DNA of 64,000 nucleotides from Drosophila persimilis (lineage: Eukaryota > Arthropoda > Insecta > Diptera > Drosophilidae), in contig NW_020825333.1 of NCBI RefSeq assembly GCF_003286085.1, positions 1,116,001-1,180,000 on the forward strand, given 5' to 3'. The position numbers and the translations under genes were made by a program. Position 1 is the stretch's first letter. Every line of letters starts with the position of its first letter. The notes beneath the pieces were generated by a model that was given only the letters and a program-made list of their open reading frames with translations, did not search any database and had not been told where the DNA came from. This document shows, piece by piece, positions 41,998-53,491 of this stretch.

Positions 41998-42540
41998 GAA
42001 TCTGGTGACCTCTTGCGAAACAGTTTAAGCAAAGCATTTTTTGCTTAATATAGCTGGAGCGAGCATCAGGTCCCATCTGAAGGAATTGAGGGCATACCTG
42101 GATCGGATGGTTCTCCTTGGAGCAAAGATCACACGCTCTCCGCTTCGGATCCACAGTTGTTCCGAAAGAGTGAACCCGCCTTGCAACAGGGCTCTCTTGG
42201 GAACGGAAAGGGTTGGGATTGCCCTTTGACCTCTCTGACATGGGTAGACTCGCCCTGGAGTGGGCCTGAGTCTCCATGCCTGGATGGCCGTCCTCGGTCA
42301 CCTCGAGAGACAGGTACCGCTCCGCCAGGAACTTGTCCATAGCGTGCCAGGTGGGAATTTCGGACTTGTGTGTCACGGACTGCTCCCAAAGCTCCAAAGT
42401 CGTTTTCGGCAACTTCGCGGATATGAGGTACACTAACACTCCGTCAGCGAAAATGCTGTCTGTGGAGACCTCGGAGTGGTTGAGTGTCGTAAGGCACTTG
42501 TGGACGGCCCTCTGAAGCTCTTTTAGCGCTGCAGCTGACT
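41885..42540 (-). pseudogene. gag: BEL-B gag 3' part, cut at palindrome spacer
   Basis: The C-terminal 200 or so Gag residues are present with both zinc knuckles. The frame is joined at 42540-42544 to the inverted arm, so gag reads into its own reverse complement. The full version is at 51977-53491. Confidence 0.85.
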
Positions 42541-42543
42541 TTA
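42216..42543. other. Palindrome spacer (328 bp of gag)
   Basis: This unique centre of the inverted repeat holds Gag coding sequence on the minus strand, continuous with the left arm. The join to the right arm at 42541-42544 (gact/ttacaaccc) is the only new junction at the centre. Confidence 0.9.
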
Positions 42544-42604
42544 CAACCCTTTCCGTTCCCAAGAGAGCCCTGTTGCAAGGCGGGTTCACTCTTTCGGAAC
42601 AACT

Positions 42605-42874
42605 GTGGATCCGAAGCGGAGAGCGTGTGATCTTTGCTCCAAGGAGAACCATCCGATCCAGGTATGCCCTCAATTCCTTCAGATGGGACCTGATGCTCGC
42701 TCCAGCTATATTAAGCAAAAAATGCTTTGCTTAAACTGTTTCGCAAGAGGTCACCAGATTCGTGAATGCCAATGGAGACCGGCATCATACGCTGCTGCAC
42801 CGTGGCACTCCAGTTTCCAGCCAATCCGTGCCCAATTCCGTACCACTTCCGACTCCTGCCGAAGCTCAGCCTAG
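42605..42874 (+). pseudogene. gag: Gag zinc-knuckle fragment, inverted copy
   Basis: It encodes the last 89 Gag residues with both CX2CX4HX4C knuckles. It has no start of its own. Confidence 0.85.
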
Positions 42875-44480
42875 CGTTCAGAACTATTTCGCCTCCGGCA
42901 AGAGGGCGGTACTCCTAGGCACGGCTATTATTAATATTTGCCACTTGGGGACAAATTTTCGCGCCCGCGCTCTAATCGACCCGGGCTCCGAGGCGACGTT
43001 CATTACGGAACGTCTCTTCCAGATCATTAAGTTGCCATTCCGACTCGCCCAGGCACAGGTCTCGGGCCTCAATCAGACAATATCCGCTCAGTCCAAGAAA
43101 CTCTGCCATTTTTCCATCCGTTCCCCGACTAAGCCGGGCTTACAATTGGACGCCACAGCCTATGTCCTGCCGGAACTATCAGGCAGCCTTCCCTCCCATC
43201 CGATCCCGCAACACTCGTTGCGAGACTTGCCGAACCTGCCATGGGCAGACCCGACATTTTACGAAAGCTCACAAATAGATGTCCTGATTGGTGCCGACAT
43301 CCTTCCATCCATCCTCTTGAGCGGCTCACAGACGAACATCTGTGGATCTCTCCTCGGACAGGAAACCATTTTCGGGTGGGTTCTTACAGGCCCAGTGCCA
43401 AACACGGTACAAGGCCGGGTCGCATCCTTCTCCACGCAAATTTCCACCGAGCTAGAGACTCCGTTGGACAAACTCCTCACAAAGTTTTGGGAGGTGGAGG
43501 ACATTCCTACTAAAATAGAAAGCGAGTCGGATTCGTACTGCGAAAGAAATTTCCTCCGAACTACGTCAAGAACGCCAAGCGGGAAATACGTCGTCAAGTT
43601 ACCGTTTCGCGACCCAGGTCATCTCGGATCAGATCTGGGGTATTCAAGGGCAACCGCGCTGGCCCAGTTCCTAAGAAACGAAAATCGCTTGAAAAGAAAC
43701 AGTCCCCTACAAGAGCAGTATGACACCGTGATCCAAGAATACCTAGAGCTTGAACACATGACAGAAGTTCCTCCGACTCATGGGTCCTCAACCTACTACC
43801 TTCCGCACCACGCTGTCTTCAAGCCTGAGAGCACTACCACGAAGATCCACGTGGTATTTAACGCATCCAGCCCGTCGACCAACGGTGTGAGTTTGAATGA
43901 TCTTCTGCACGCCGGACCGGTCCTCCAATCTGACTTGACCCTCCAGATCCTAAAGTGGCGGTATTTCCGGTACGATTTCAACGCGGACATCAACAAAATG
44001 TATCGCCAAATTTGGGTTGACCCGAAACACACCCCTTTCCAGCGAATATTATTTCGAAACAAGGAGGGACACATCCGCGACTATGAACTTAAGACCGTAA
44101 CCTTCGGAGTCAATTGCGCTCCTTTTCTTGCCATCCGAGTGTTGCAACAGCTAGCGAGCGACGTCCAGGTCAGATTTCCGAAAGCAAGTCGCATTATCCG
44201 GTCATTCATGTATGTCGACGATGTCCTAGCCGGAGCGGATTCTACCGAGGAGGCTCGACTAACGATCCGCGAGTTGCAGGCCGCACTGAGCTCTGCAGGG
44301 TTTCCGCTGCGGAAGTGGACTTCAAACCACAAAGCTATCCTCGCAGGAATTCCGAATGCTCATCTTCTCCACACCGATTTTCTGGAGATGGAGGAAGAGA
44401 GCATGGCTAAGACTCTCGGGATTCGCTGGAAAGCGACTTCAGACGAGTTTTTTTTGTGTCCCTCCCGAGTTAGCGCCTGA
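42762..44480 (+). pseudogene. pol: Protease and RT, inverted copy
   Basis: The translation is identical to that of 40279-41997, including the DPG protease and the T8-run frameshift (44448-44455). Confidence 0.85.
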
Positions 44481-44581
44481 GTCGCCATACACCAAGCGAG
44501 CAGTTCTGTCCCAGATCGCAAGGCTGTTCGACCCCGCGGGGTGGTTGGCCCGCCATCTACGGGCGCATTGAGGTTGACCGT

Positions 44582-45145
44582 TTGGTCGAGGTGCAGCTTC
44601 TCACAGCGAAAACGCGAGTCGCACCCGTGAAAACCGTGTCGCTCCCCCGGTTACAGCTTTGCGGGGCAGTGCTTTTGTCCGAAATGGCGGCGGCTATCCT
44701 GCCGAATATGCCAACAGCAAGTACGTGCTGCTATTGCTGGACCGATTCCACCATAGTCCTCGCCTGGCTGGCAAAGCCCGCGTGTCACTGGACCACGTTC
44801 GTGGCCAACCGAGTGACTAGGATATCTCAAGCGACCGATATTGAGAAGTGGTGCCACGTTCCATCCGAACAGAACCCAGCGGATTTAGCCAGCAGAGGCG
44901 TGCCGTTACAGAAGTTGGTGGATAACCAACTCTGTTGGCACGGACCAACTTGGCTGCAGAGCGGCCGAGATCTATGGGCGGCACCAGTTAGTAACTCCCC
45001 CGTTATGACCTTAGAGCAGCGAACTGTAAAGGCCCATTTCGCACTCGACCCAGCCGAAGACTTCCTCGAACGATTCTCCAATCTGGAGAGAGCTCTACGA
45101 GTCCGAGCTATATCCTGCGCTTTACCAAGCGCTGCCGGAAGTTAG
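44582..45145 (+). pseudogene. pol: RNase H, inverted copy
   Basis: The translation is identical to that of 39614-40177. Confidence 0.8.
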
Positions 45146-45294
45146 CCACCGCGCAAAAGGGCCATCTTACGAGCGACGAAATTACCGAAGCTGAAAAAAC
45201 TCTTATCCTAGAGACGCAGCGTAGAGAATACCCCGAGGAGTACCGCTGCCTAAGCGGTAAGCGGCCAACGCCAAGGTCAAGTTCTATCCTGAAC

Positions 45295-46354
45295 ATGAAC
45301 CCTTTCCTAGACCGCCATGGAGTGATCAGAGCATGCGGCCGTGTCGCAGGCTCTGGAGTGCTAAGATTCGACGAACGACATCCAATCATTCTCCCATATA
45401 ATTGTCGCGCAATTTACACACCGGATAACTCTTCATGGCGGCAACCAATTGATGGTGCGCCTCATTCGATCAAAGTATTGGATTCCAAAGGTTCAAAGGC
45501 TTATGAAGGGGGTTGTGAATTCCTGCAAGGTCTGCATTATTCACAAAAGGAGGTTGCAAACCCAAATGATGGGAGATCTTCCAGCCGAGCGGTCGTCCTT
45601 TTCAAGACCGTTTACGCAGGTTAGGTGATTACGCGGGTCCTTTCGAAATACGGAACTATACAGGGAGAGCATGTCTGATCACGAAGGGGTATGTGTGCGT
45701 ATTCGTGTGCTTTTCCACAAAGGCGATACATTTAGAACCCACGTCCGACCTCACCACCGAAAAATTTCTCGCCGCTTTCGCTCGGTTCGTCGCAAGGCGC
45801 GGATGTCCACAGCGTATCCATTCAGATCCCTGCTTTCCAATGACTTCCTTGACGCGTTTAAGGACTCGGTGACTGATGCGTATAGCCATCAGCTGGTTTC
45901 GTGGCGCTTCATCCCACCATGAGCTCCACATATGGGAGGTCTATAGGAAGCCGGAGTGAAGAGTTTCAAAACTCTCTTCTACAAGGCCACGTCCACTCGG
46001 AGGTATACGTTTGAGGAGCTTACTACGCTGCTCGCAAAGATTGAAGCGTGCCTCAATTCCAGGCCGCTCCGACGGAGCTGCTAGCCCTCACTCCCGGGCA
46101 CTTCCTTATTGGGCGACCCTTGATGAGTACGGCCGAGCCCGAAATAAAGGGGAACCTTAATTCGATCATCAATCGGTGGCAGCATTTGAAAGCCCTCAAA
46201 TCTGCAGGTTGGCGATATGGTGGTCATCAAAGAGGATAACCTGCCATCCAACGAATGGCGGCTCGGAAGAATAACTTCCGTGTATCCCGGTGCCGACGAC
46301 AGGGTCCGTGTGGTGGATATCCTTACTGCCCGCGGTACCCTCAAGAGACCGGTT
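45295..46354 (+). pseudogene. pol: Broken integrase, inverted copy
   Basis: It mirrors 38405-39464. The arm ends about 50 bp before the pol stop, so the C-terminus is cut and the extra ORF and 3' LTR are missing here. Confidence 0.75.
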
Positions 46355-46466
46355 CTTATTTATAGGTAATCAAAAGGTACAAAAGTGCTGAGTATGTAAA
46401 ATATATGTTTTGTGTATTATGGATAATTTTAGTGTCTGGTGGGCAATTGCGACATTTTGATGAGGA

Positions 46467-47081
46467 TGTTCAGGCCAGTAGCAAATAATTGCCAAGCACT
46501 GTGCCAACTTCGTGCGCTCCGGTCCCAACTAGTTCTCGCGCGCTCGGAGGGGCGCTCGGGAGAGCGATCTACGATCCACCCGGCGCTCAAGCTATCATAG
46601 AGCATAGATCATAAGGCTTAAGTTAGTTACGTTTCCACCCCCGACTCAAACGGCCTATCTACCGCGCGACCACCGAACCAAATACACACCTACATACGTA
46701 CATATGTTATCCGATCCAGCCGGATACCCCTCCCTCTTCATTTGGTTCTCGACCCTACAGCGGGTCAATGAGCTTAAACATTTTCATATGAACCAAATAC
46801 AGCACATGCCTCGTCGCGTAACACGAGAGTTGCAGCGTTGACAGAGACACTTGCCCAGACAGCCCAACAACAACTATGGGGCAGTGGAACGTGGGAAACT
46901 GCCGCTGCTCAACATAACACCGGCGCGTGTGCCATGTCAGCAGATTAATGCACCGGCGACTGCGCAGCCGGCGTCCGGGGAATTAAAATTATGACTTTCA
47001 TTTTTATGTAAATTTAGATTGTCTAAGATCTCCAACGAGGAACAATAATTCTCGCTTCGACGGAATAAATAATATACATTA
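46467..47081 (+). mobile_element. BEL-B-related LTR, plus orientation, second copy
   Basis: This is a copy of 36375-36989. Confidence 0.55.
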
Positions 47082-47347
47082 TGTTTGTAGGGGGGCGGAT
47101 CGAGGTTCAATTACCCAACGGCGAGGTGTTTGTTCTAGTTTAAACTCTGGGTATTCGCGCGGTATGTCGACCGGTTGCAGCGGGGGTGAAAACGTAACTA
47201 CTACTTATGGTGATTTTTCTGCCGTGAGCGCCGTGTGGATCGTGGATTGTGGATCCGAGCGCCCCTCCGAGCGCGCGAGAGCGAGCCGGGCCCGAGGCGC
47301 GCGGAGCCGGCACAGTGCGCGGAAACTGTATACTGCTGGCCTGAACA
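47082..47347 (-). repeat. BEL-B 3' LTR, copy 2
   Basis: This 266-bp copy of 36990-37255 has the polypurine tract just inside at 47348-47360. Confidence 0.85.
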
Positions 47348-47590
47348 TCCTCCCCCCCTTACAGGATTGCAAAGTATCATGGGGTGGCCTATGGCTGGGT
47401 ACACGCCCCCGACACGATTCATCCAAAAACGGTGCTCTGGGCCACCGGCAGGCCGTCCTCAAGCGCAAGGAACCCGGGCTGGATCACCTTCGGGTAGACA
47501 TCTGCTCCCAAGATGAGCGAGACTGTAGCCGGTCGATGGAACTGTTGATCGGCAGCCTCAGGTCACCGAAACGCGCCCGGACGGAATCGC

Positions 47591-48358
47591 TCAGCTGTCG
47601 GGTAGGCGTGCGGATGCGCAAACGGGGCTCGACCTTGAGCATCGTCTACAACTGGAAGTCGCCCACACTTTCTCGTCCCCCACACAAGTGATGGGCAACT
47701 TGAAGGCGCTGGCCAAGGATTCGTCAATACAGCTCACCGGCGTGCATGGGTCGATGAGCGCCGCCGTCTCGAAGTTTTTGGAACCCGTATCCAAGACCAC
47801 CAGCGCCGTCGGGATGATGATGAGGCTTCGATGTTGTAGAAGTGAGTCGACGGATGGTGCCGGGGTCCCTGCCACGGGGCGGCTCACGGGGAGACGAGGG
47901 CGGCGGTCGGCGTGGGCCGACGTGGATGGCGACGATGCAGCCGAGGCTGTGCGGGCTGGACGCCGAGGTCGGCGTTCGACGTGGGGCGCTGTAGATGGCG
48001 ACGATGTTCCTGTGGCCGAGCGGGCTGGACGCCGAGGACGGCGTCTGACGTGGGGCGCTGTAGGTGGCGACGATGCTCCTGAGGCCGAGCGGACTGGACG
48101 ACGAGACGAGGGTATGTGGAGTAGAGTGGTTTTTGCCACACACCCGGCACAGCCCGCCACTGCGACAATCCTGGCCGGAGTGTTGGTGGGCCAGGCAGTT
48201 CCGAGGACAGCTCGGAGTCTCTTCTCAGGGCTCAGGCGAAGGAAATGGTGACAGGTCCGCAGCGAATGAACTCCTCGGCAGACCCGGCAATGGTACGAGT
48301 TGATCCCTCGATCACGACGGCTCTCCGTGGTGCGGCTGGCGCGGATCCGTGGGGCCAT
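47591..48358 (-). CDS. Zinc-knuckle/protease-like ORF, copy 2
   Basis: The translation is identical to that of 37499-38266. In this copy it lies in an LTR-to-LTR element, so it is not just an artefact of the palindrome. Confidence 0.6.
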   Translation of the reverse strand: MAPRIRASRTTESRRDRGINSYHCRVCRGVHSLRTCHHFLRLSPEKRLRAVLGTAWPTNTPARIVAVAGCAGCVAKTTLLHIPSSRRPVRSASGASSPPTAPHVRRRPRRPARSATGTSSPSTAPHVERRPRRPARTASAASSPSTSAHADRRPRLPVSRPVAGTPAPSVDSLLQHRSLIIIPTALVVLDTGSKNFETAALIDPCTPVSCIDESLASAFKLPITCVGDEKVWATSSCRRCSRSSPVCASARLPDS

Positions 48359-48445
48359 GTCTGGATGAGGATGGAACTAGGATGGAATAGAGAAGTCGAA
48401 GAAGTATTAGTGCGGAGCTGTGAATGGGACAAGTGCACATTCACG

Positions 48446-49556
48446 TTATTGTTGGATGGAACTACGGAGTTCTACTGGCAGGAGAACGACCTTTACAACC
48501 GGTCTCTTGAGGGTACCGCGGGCAGTAAGGATATCCACCACACGGACCCTGTCGTCGGCACCGGGATACACGGAAGTTATTCTTCCGAGCCGCCATTCGT
48601 TGGATGGCAGGTTATCCTCTTTGATGACCACCATATCGCCAACCTGCAGATTTGAGGGCTTTCAAATGCTGCCACCGATTGATGATCGAATTAAGGTTCC
48701 CCTTTATTTCGGGCTCGGCCGTACTCATCAAGGGTCGCCCAATAAGGAAGTGCCCGGGAGTGAGGGCTAGCAGCTCCGTCGGAGCGGCCTGGAATTGAGG
48801 CACGCTTCAATCTTTGCGAGCAGCGTAGTAAGCTCCTCAAACGTATACCTCCGAGTGGACGTGGCCTTGTAGAAGAGAGTTTTGAAACTCTTCACTCCGG
48901 CTTCCTATAGACCTCCCATATGTGGAGCTCATGGTGGGATGAAGCGCCACGAAACCAGCTGATGGCTATACGCATCAGTCACCGAGTCCTTAAACGCGTC
49001 AAGGAAGTCATTGGAAAGCAGGGATCTGAATGGATACGCTGTGGACATCCGCGCCTTGCGACGAACCGAGCGAAAGCGGCGAGAAATTTTTCGGTGGTGA
49101 GGTCGGACGTGGGTTCTAAATGTATCGCCTTTGTGGAAAAGCACACGAATACGCACACATACCCCTTCGTGATCAGACATGCTCTCCCTGTATAGTTCCG
49201 TATTTCGAAAGGACCCGCGTAATCACCTAACCTGCGTAAACGGTCTTGAAAAGGACGACCGCTCGGCTGGAAGATCTCCCATCATTTGGGTTTGCAACCT
49301 CCTTTTGTGAATAATGCAGACCTTGCAGGAATTCACAACCCCCTTCATAAGCCTTTGAACCTTTGGAATCCAATACTTTGATCGAATGAGGCGCACCATC
49401 AATTGGTTGCCGCCATGAAGAGTTATCCGGTGTGTAAATTGCGCGACAATTATATGGGAGAATGATTGGATGTCGTTCGTCGAATCTTAGCACTCCAGAG
49501 CCTGCGACACGGCCGCATGCTCTGATCACTCCATGGCGGTCTAGGAAAGGGTTCAT
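48446..49556 (-). pseudogene. pol: Broken integrase, copy 2
   Basis: The sequence and damage are the same as at 38354-39464. The pol stop is at 48446. Confidence 0.75.
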
Positions 49557-49705
49557 GTTCAGGATAGAACTTGACCTTGGCGTTGGCCGCTTACCGCTTA
49601 GGCAGCGGTACTCCTCGGGGTATTCTCTACGCTGCGTCTCTAGGATAAGAGTTTTTTCAGCTTCGGTAATTTCGTCGCTCGTAAGATGGCCCTTTTGCGC
49701 GGTGG

Positions 49706-50269
49706 CTAACTTCCGGCAGCGCTTGGTAAAGCGCAGGATATAGCTCGGACTCGTAGAGCTCTCTCCAGATTGGAGAATCGTTCGAGGAAGTCTTCGGCTG
49801 GGTCGAGTGCGAAATGGGCCTTTACAGTTCGCTGCTCTAAGGTCATAACGGGGGAGTTACTAACTGGTGCCGCCCATAGATCTCGGCCGCTCTGCAGCCA
49901 AGTTGGTCCGTGCCAACAGAGTTGGTTATCCACCAACTTCTGTAACGGCACGCCTCTGCTGGCTAAATCCGCTGGGTTCTGTTCGGATGGAACGTGGCAC
50001 CACTTCTCAATATCGGTCGCTTGAGATATCCTAGTCACTCGGTTGGCCACGAACGTGGTCCAGTGACACGCGGGCTTTGCCAGCCAGGCGAGGACTATGG
50101 TGGAATCGGTCCAGCAATAGCAGCACGTACTTGCTGTTGGCATATTCGGCAGGATAGCCGCCGCCATTTCGGACAAAAGCACTGCCCCGCAAAGCTGTAA
50201 CCGGGGGAGCGACACGGTTTTCACGGGTGCGACTCGCGTTTTCGCTGTGAGAAGCTGCACCTCGACCAA
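49706..50269 (-). pseudogene. pol: RNase H, copy 2
   Basis: Identical in translation to 39614-40177. Confidence 0.8.
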
Positions 50270-50370
50270 ACGGTCAACCTCAATGCGCCCGTAGATGGCG
50301 GGCCAACCACCCCGCGGGGTCGAACAGCCTTGCGATCTGGGACAGAACTGCTCGCTTGGTGTATGGCGAC

Positions 50371-52089
50371 TCAGGCGCTAACTCGGGAGGGACACAAAAA
50401 AAACTCGTCTGAAGTCGCTTTCCAGCGAATCCCGAGAGTCTTAGCCATGCTCTCTTCCTCCATCTCCAGAAAATCGGTGTGGAGAAGATGAGCATTCGGA
50501 ATTCCTGCGAGGATAGCTTTGTGGTTTGAAGTCCACTTCCGCAGCGGAAACCCTGCAGAGCTCAGTGCGGCCTGCAACTCGCGGATCGTTAGTCGAGCCT
50601 CCTCGGTAGAATCCGCTCCGGCTAGGACATCGTCGACATACATGAATGACCGGATAATGCGACTTGCTTTCGGAAATCTGACCTGGACGTCGCTCGCTAG
50701 CTGTTGCAACACTCGGATGGCAAGAAAAGGAGCGCAATTGACTCCGAAGGTTACGGTCTTAAGTTCATAGTCGCGGATGTGTCCCTCCTTGTTTCGAAAT
50801 AATATTCGCTGGAAAGGGGTGTGTTTCGGGTCAACCCAAATTTGGCGATACATTTTGTTGATGTCCGCGTTGAAATCGTACCGGAAATACCGCCACTTTA
50901 GGATCTGGAGGGTCAAGTCAGATTGGAGGACCGGTCCGGCGTGCAGAAGATCATTCAAACTCACACCGTTGGTCGACGGGCTGGATGCGTTAAATACCAC
51001 GTGGATCTTCGTGGTAGTGCTCTCAGGCTTGAAGACAGCGTGGTGCGGAAGGTAGTAGGTTGAGGACCCATGAGTCGGAGGAACTTCTGTCATGTGTTCA
51101 AGCTCTAGGTATTCTTGGATCACGGTGTCATACTGCTCTTGTAGGGGACTGTTTCTTTTCAAGCGATTTTCGTTTCTTAGGAACTGGGCCAGCGCGGTTG
51201 CCCTTGAATACCCCAGATCTGATCCGAGATGACCTGGGTCGCGAAACGGTAACTTGACGACGTATTTCCCGCTTGGCGTTCTTGACGTAGTTCGGAGGAA
51301 ATTTCTTTCGCAGTACGAATCCGACTCGCTTTCTATTTTAGTAGGAATGTCCTCCACCTCCCAAAACTTTGTGAGGAGTTTGTCCAACGGAGTCTCTAGC
51401 TCGGTGGAAATTTGCGTGGAGAAGGATGCGACCCGGCCTTGTACCGTGTTTGGCACTGGGCCTGTAAGAACCCACCCGAAAATGGTTTCCTGTCCGAGGA
51501 GAGATCCACAGATGTTCGTCTGTGAGCCGCTCAAGAGGATGGATGGAAGGATGTCGGCACCAATCAGGACATCTATTTGTGAGCTTTCGTAAAATGTCGG
51601 GTCTGCCCATGGCAGGTTCGGCAAGTCTCGCAACGAGTGTTGCGGGATCGGATGGGAGGGAAGGCTGCCTGATAGTTCCGGCAGGACATAGGCTGTGGCG
51701 TCCAATTGTAAGCCCGGCTTAGTCGGGGAACGGATGGAAAAATGGCAGAGTTTCTTGGACTGAGCGGATATTGTCTGATTGAGGCCCGAGACCTGTGCCT
51801 GGGCGAGTCGGAATGGCAACTTAATGATCTGGAAGAGACGTTCCGTAATGAACGTCGCCTCGGAGCCCGGGTCGATTAGAGCGCGGGCGCGAAAATTTGT
51901 CCCCAAGTGGCAAATATTAATAATAGCCGTGCCTAGGAGTACCGCCCTCTTGCCGGAGGCGAAATAGTTCTGAACGCTAGGCTGAGCTTCGGCAGGAGTC
52001 GGAAGTGGTACGGAATTGGGCACGGATTGGCTGGAAACTGGAGTGCCACGGTGCAGCAGCGTATGATGCCGGTCTCCATTGGCATTCAC
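50371..52089 (-). pseudogene. pol: Protease and RT, copy 2
   Basis: Identical in translation to 40279-41997: DPG protease, YVDD present, and a frameshift at the A8 run 50396-50403. Confidence 0.85.
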
Positions 52090-53491
52090 GAATCTGGTGA
52101 CCTCTTGCGAAACAGTTTAAGCAAAGCATTTTTTGCTTAATATAGCTGGAGCGAGCATCAGGTCCCATCTGAAGGAATTGAGGGCATACCTGGATCGGAT
52201 GGTTCTCCTTGGAGCAAAGATCACACGCTCTCCGCTTCGGATCCACAGTTGTTCCGAAAGAGTGAACCCGCCTTGCAACAGGGCTCTCTTGGGAACGGAA
52301 AGGGTTGGGATTGCCCTTTGACCTCTCTGACATGGGTAGACTCGCCCTGGAGTGGGCCTGAGTCTCCATGCCTGGATGGCCGTCCTCGGTCACCTCGAGA
52401 GACAGGTACCGCTCCGCCAGGAACTTGTCCATAGCGTGCCAGGTGGGAATTTCGGACTTGTGTGTCACGGACTGCTCCCAAAGCTCCAAAGTCGTTTTCG
52501 GCAACTTCGCGGATATGAGGTACACTAACACTCCGTCAGCGAAAATGCTGTCTGTGGAGACCTCGGAGTGGTTGAGTGTCGTAAGGCACTTGTGGACGGC
52601 CCTCTGAAGCTCTTTTAGCGCTGCAGCTGACTCGGTGCGGATTTGGGGCAGACTGAAAAGGATCTTCAGCTGGGCTTTGAGTATCAGCCTCTTGTTCTGG
52701 AAACGCTCACGGAGGGCGCTCCATGCGGACGCGAACCCTTCGTTCGTGAGTGGAGCCTGTGCCACTATGTCGTGGGCCTCACCGCTTGTTTTTTTGTTGA
52801 GGTGGAACAGTTTTTCTACTGGAGCCAACCTTGGGTTTTCTATGTAGATGGCGTTGAACAGGTCTCGGAACGTGGGCCACTGCTGGTAGTCCCCACTGAA
52901 AACTTCAGTGTCATATGGAGGGAGGTGGCAACCGCCGGGAGTCGGCACTTGAACGGCCAGTTGCGGCGTGTGAGGGACAGTCGGGGGCTCGAGATGATCG
53001 TTCAGTTCGGCCAGGAATTGCGCGTAGACTGCGTAGCAGTCATCGTACATCTCTTGGACATCAGCTACACCCTCTGGATCCTCTTCCGCCATCGTCACCG
53101 AACAGGCCGCGAACTCCGCGTCCACCTTTGCCCACAGGCTTCGGAGTTGTTCTCGATAGACTTGGGAGAGCGAGCGGGTTGGTGTGCTAGCATCTGGAGC
53201 GCTGAGCTTCTGGTCGAAGCGGGTCAGTCTGCTTGTAGCCAAGGCAAACTTAGACTGTGCCGAACTGGCGGCCATAGTGCTAGGAGCCGTGCGAGGGGCT
53301 CCCGAGGGGAGCAACCAGGCCTCAAAGGCATGTGGTGTGTGAGCCCTGAACGTGGTCGGACCTTGCTCAGCTGGGGCCGGACGGGAAGATGTGGGCGTAG
53401 TGACTGAGCCGTTGGAGCTGGGTGGATGGGTCAAACTCAGCGAACTCACCCGCTTAAACGTCTTGCGAGATTTCTTCTCAACAGTGGGCAT
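51977..53491 (-). CDS. gag: BEL-B Gag, uninterrupted
   Basis: The 504-residue ORF starts MPTVEKKSRKTFKRVSSLS. It has a Ser/Pro/Thr-rich N-terminus and a BEL/Pao capsid region containing FSGDYQQWPTFRDLFNAIY and EKLFHLNKKTSGEAH. Two zinc knuckles of type CX2CX4HX4C lie at residues 423-436 and 457-470. It would build the particle and bind RNA. It overlaps the protease-RT ORF by 113 bp. It is the only full-length gag in the window. Expression would need the 5' LTR at 54729-55092. Confidence 0.88.
   Translation of the reverse strand: MPTVEKKSRKTFKRVSSLSLTHPPSSNGSVTTPTSSRPAPAEQGPTTFRAHTPHAFEAWLLPSGAPRTAPSTMAASSAQSKFALATSRLTRFDQKLSAPDASTPTRSLSQVYREQLRSLWAKVDAEFAACSVTMAEEDPEGVADVQEMYDDCYAVYAQFLAELNDHLEPPTVPHTPQLAVQVPTPGGCHLPPYDTEVFSGDYQQWPTFRDLFNAIYIENPRLAPVEKLFHLNKKTSGEAHDIVAQAPLTNEGFASAWSALRERFQNKRLILKAQLKILFSLPQIRTESAAALKELQRAVHKCLTTLNHSEVSTDSIFADGVLVYLISAKLPKTTLELWEQSVTHKSEIPTWHAMDKFLAERYLSLEVTEDGHPGMETQAHSRASLPMSERSKGNPNPFRSQESPVARRVHSFGTTVDPKRRACDLCSKENHPIQVCPQFLQMGPDARSSYIKQKMLCLNCFARGHQIRECQWRPASYAAAPWHSSFQPIRAQFRTTSDSCRSSA

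Larger units (their letters stand above)
38405..42215. repeat. Left arm of a 3811-bp inverted repeat
   Basis: It is the reverse complement of 42544-46354 (coordinates sum to 84759). All ORFs in the two arms translate identically. The spacer is 328 bp. Confidence 0.95.
36261..42540. repeat. 10092-bp-offset direct repeat, copy 1
   Basis: This segment is repeated at 46353-52632 with constant offset. All translated segments in the two copies are identical. It starts in the BEL-env LTR and ends inside BEL-B gag, where copy 2 continues into full gag and this copy turns into the inverted arm. Confidence 0.95.
42544..46354. repeat. Right arm of the 3811-bp inverted repeat
   Basis: This is the reverse complement of 38405-42215. 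It ends at gagaccgg/ttctta, where the second direct-repeat unit starts; two bases (tt) are shared at the join. Confidence 0.95.
46353..52632. repeat. 10092-bp-offset direct repeat, copy 2
   Basis: It matches 36261-42540. The first 110 bp are a fragment of the BEL-env LTR, so the duplication carried along a junction created by the 14.85-kb event. Confidence 0.95.
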
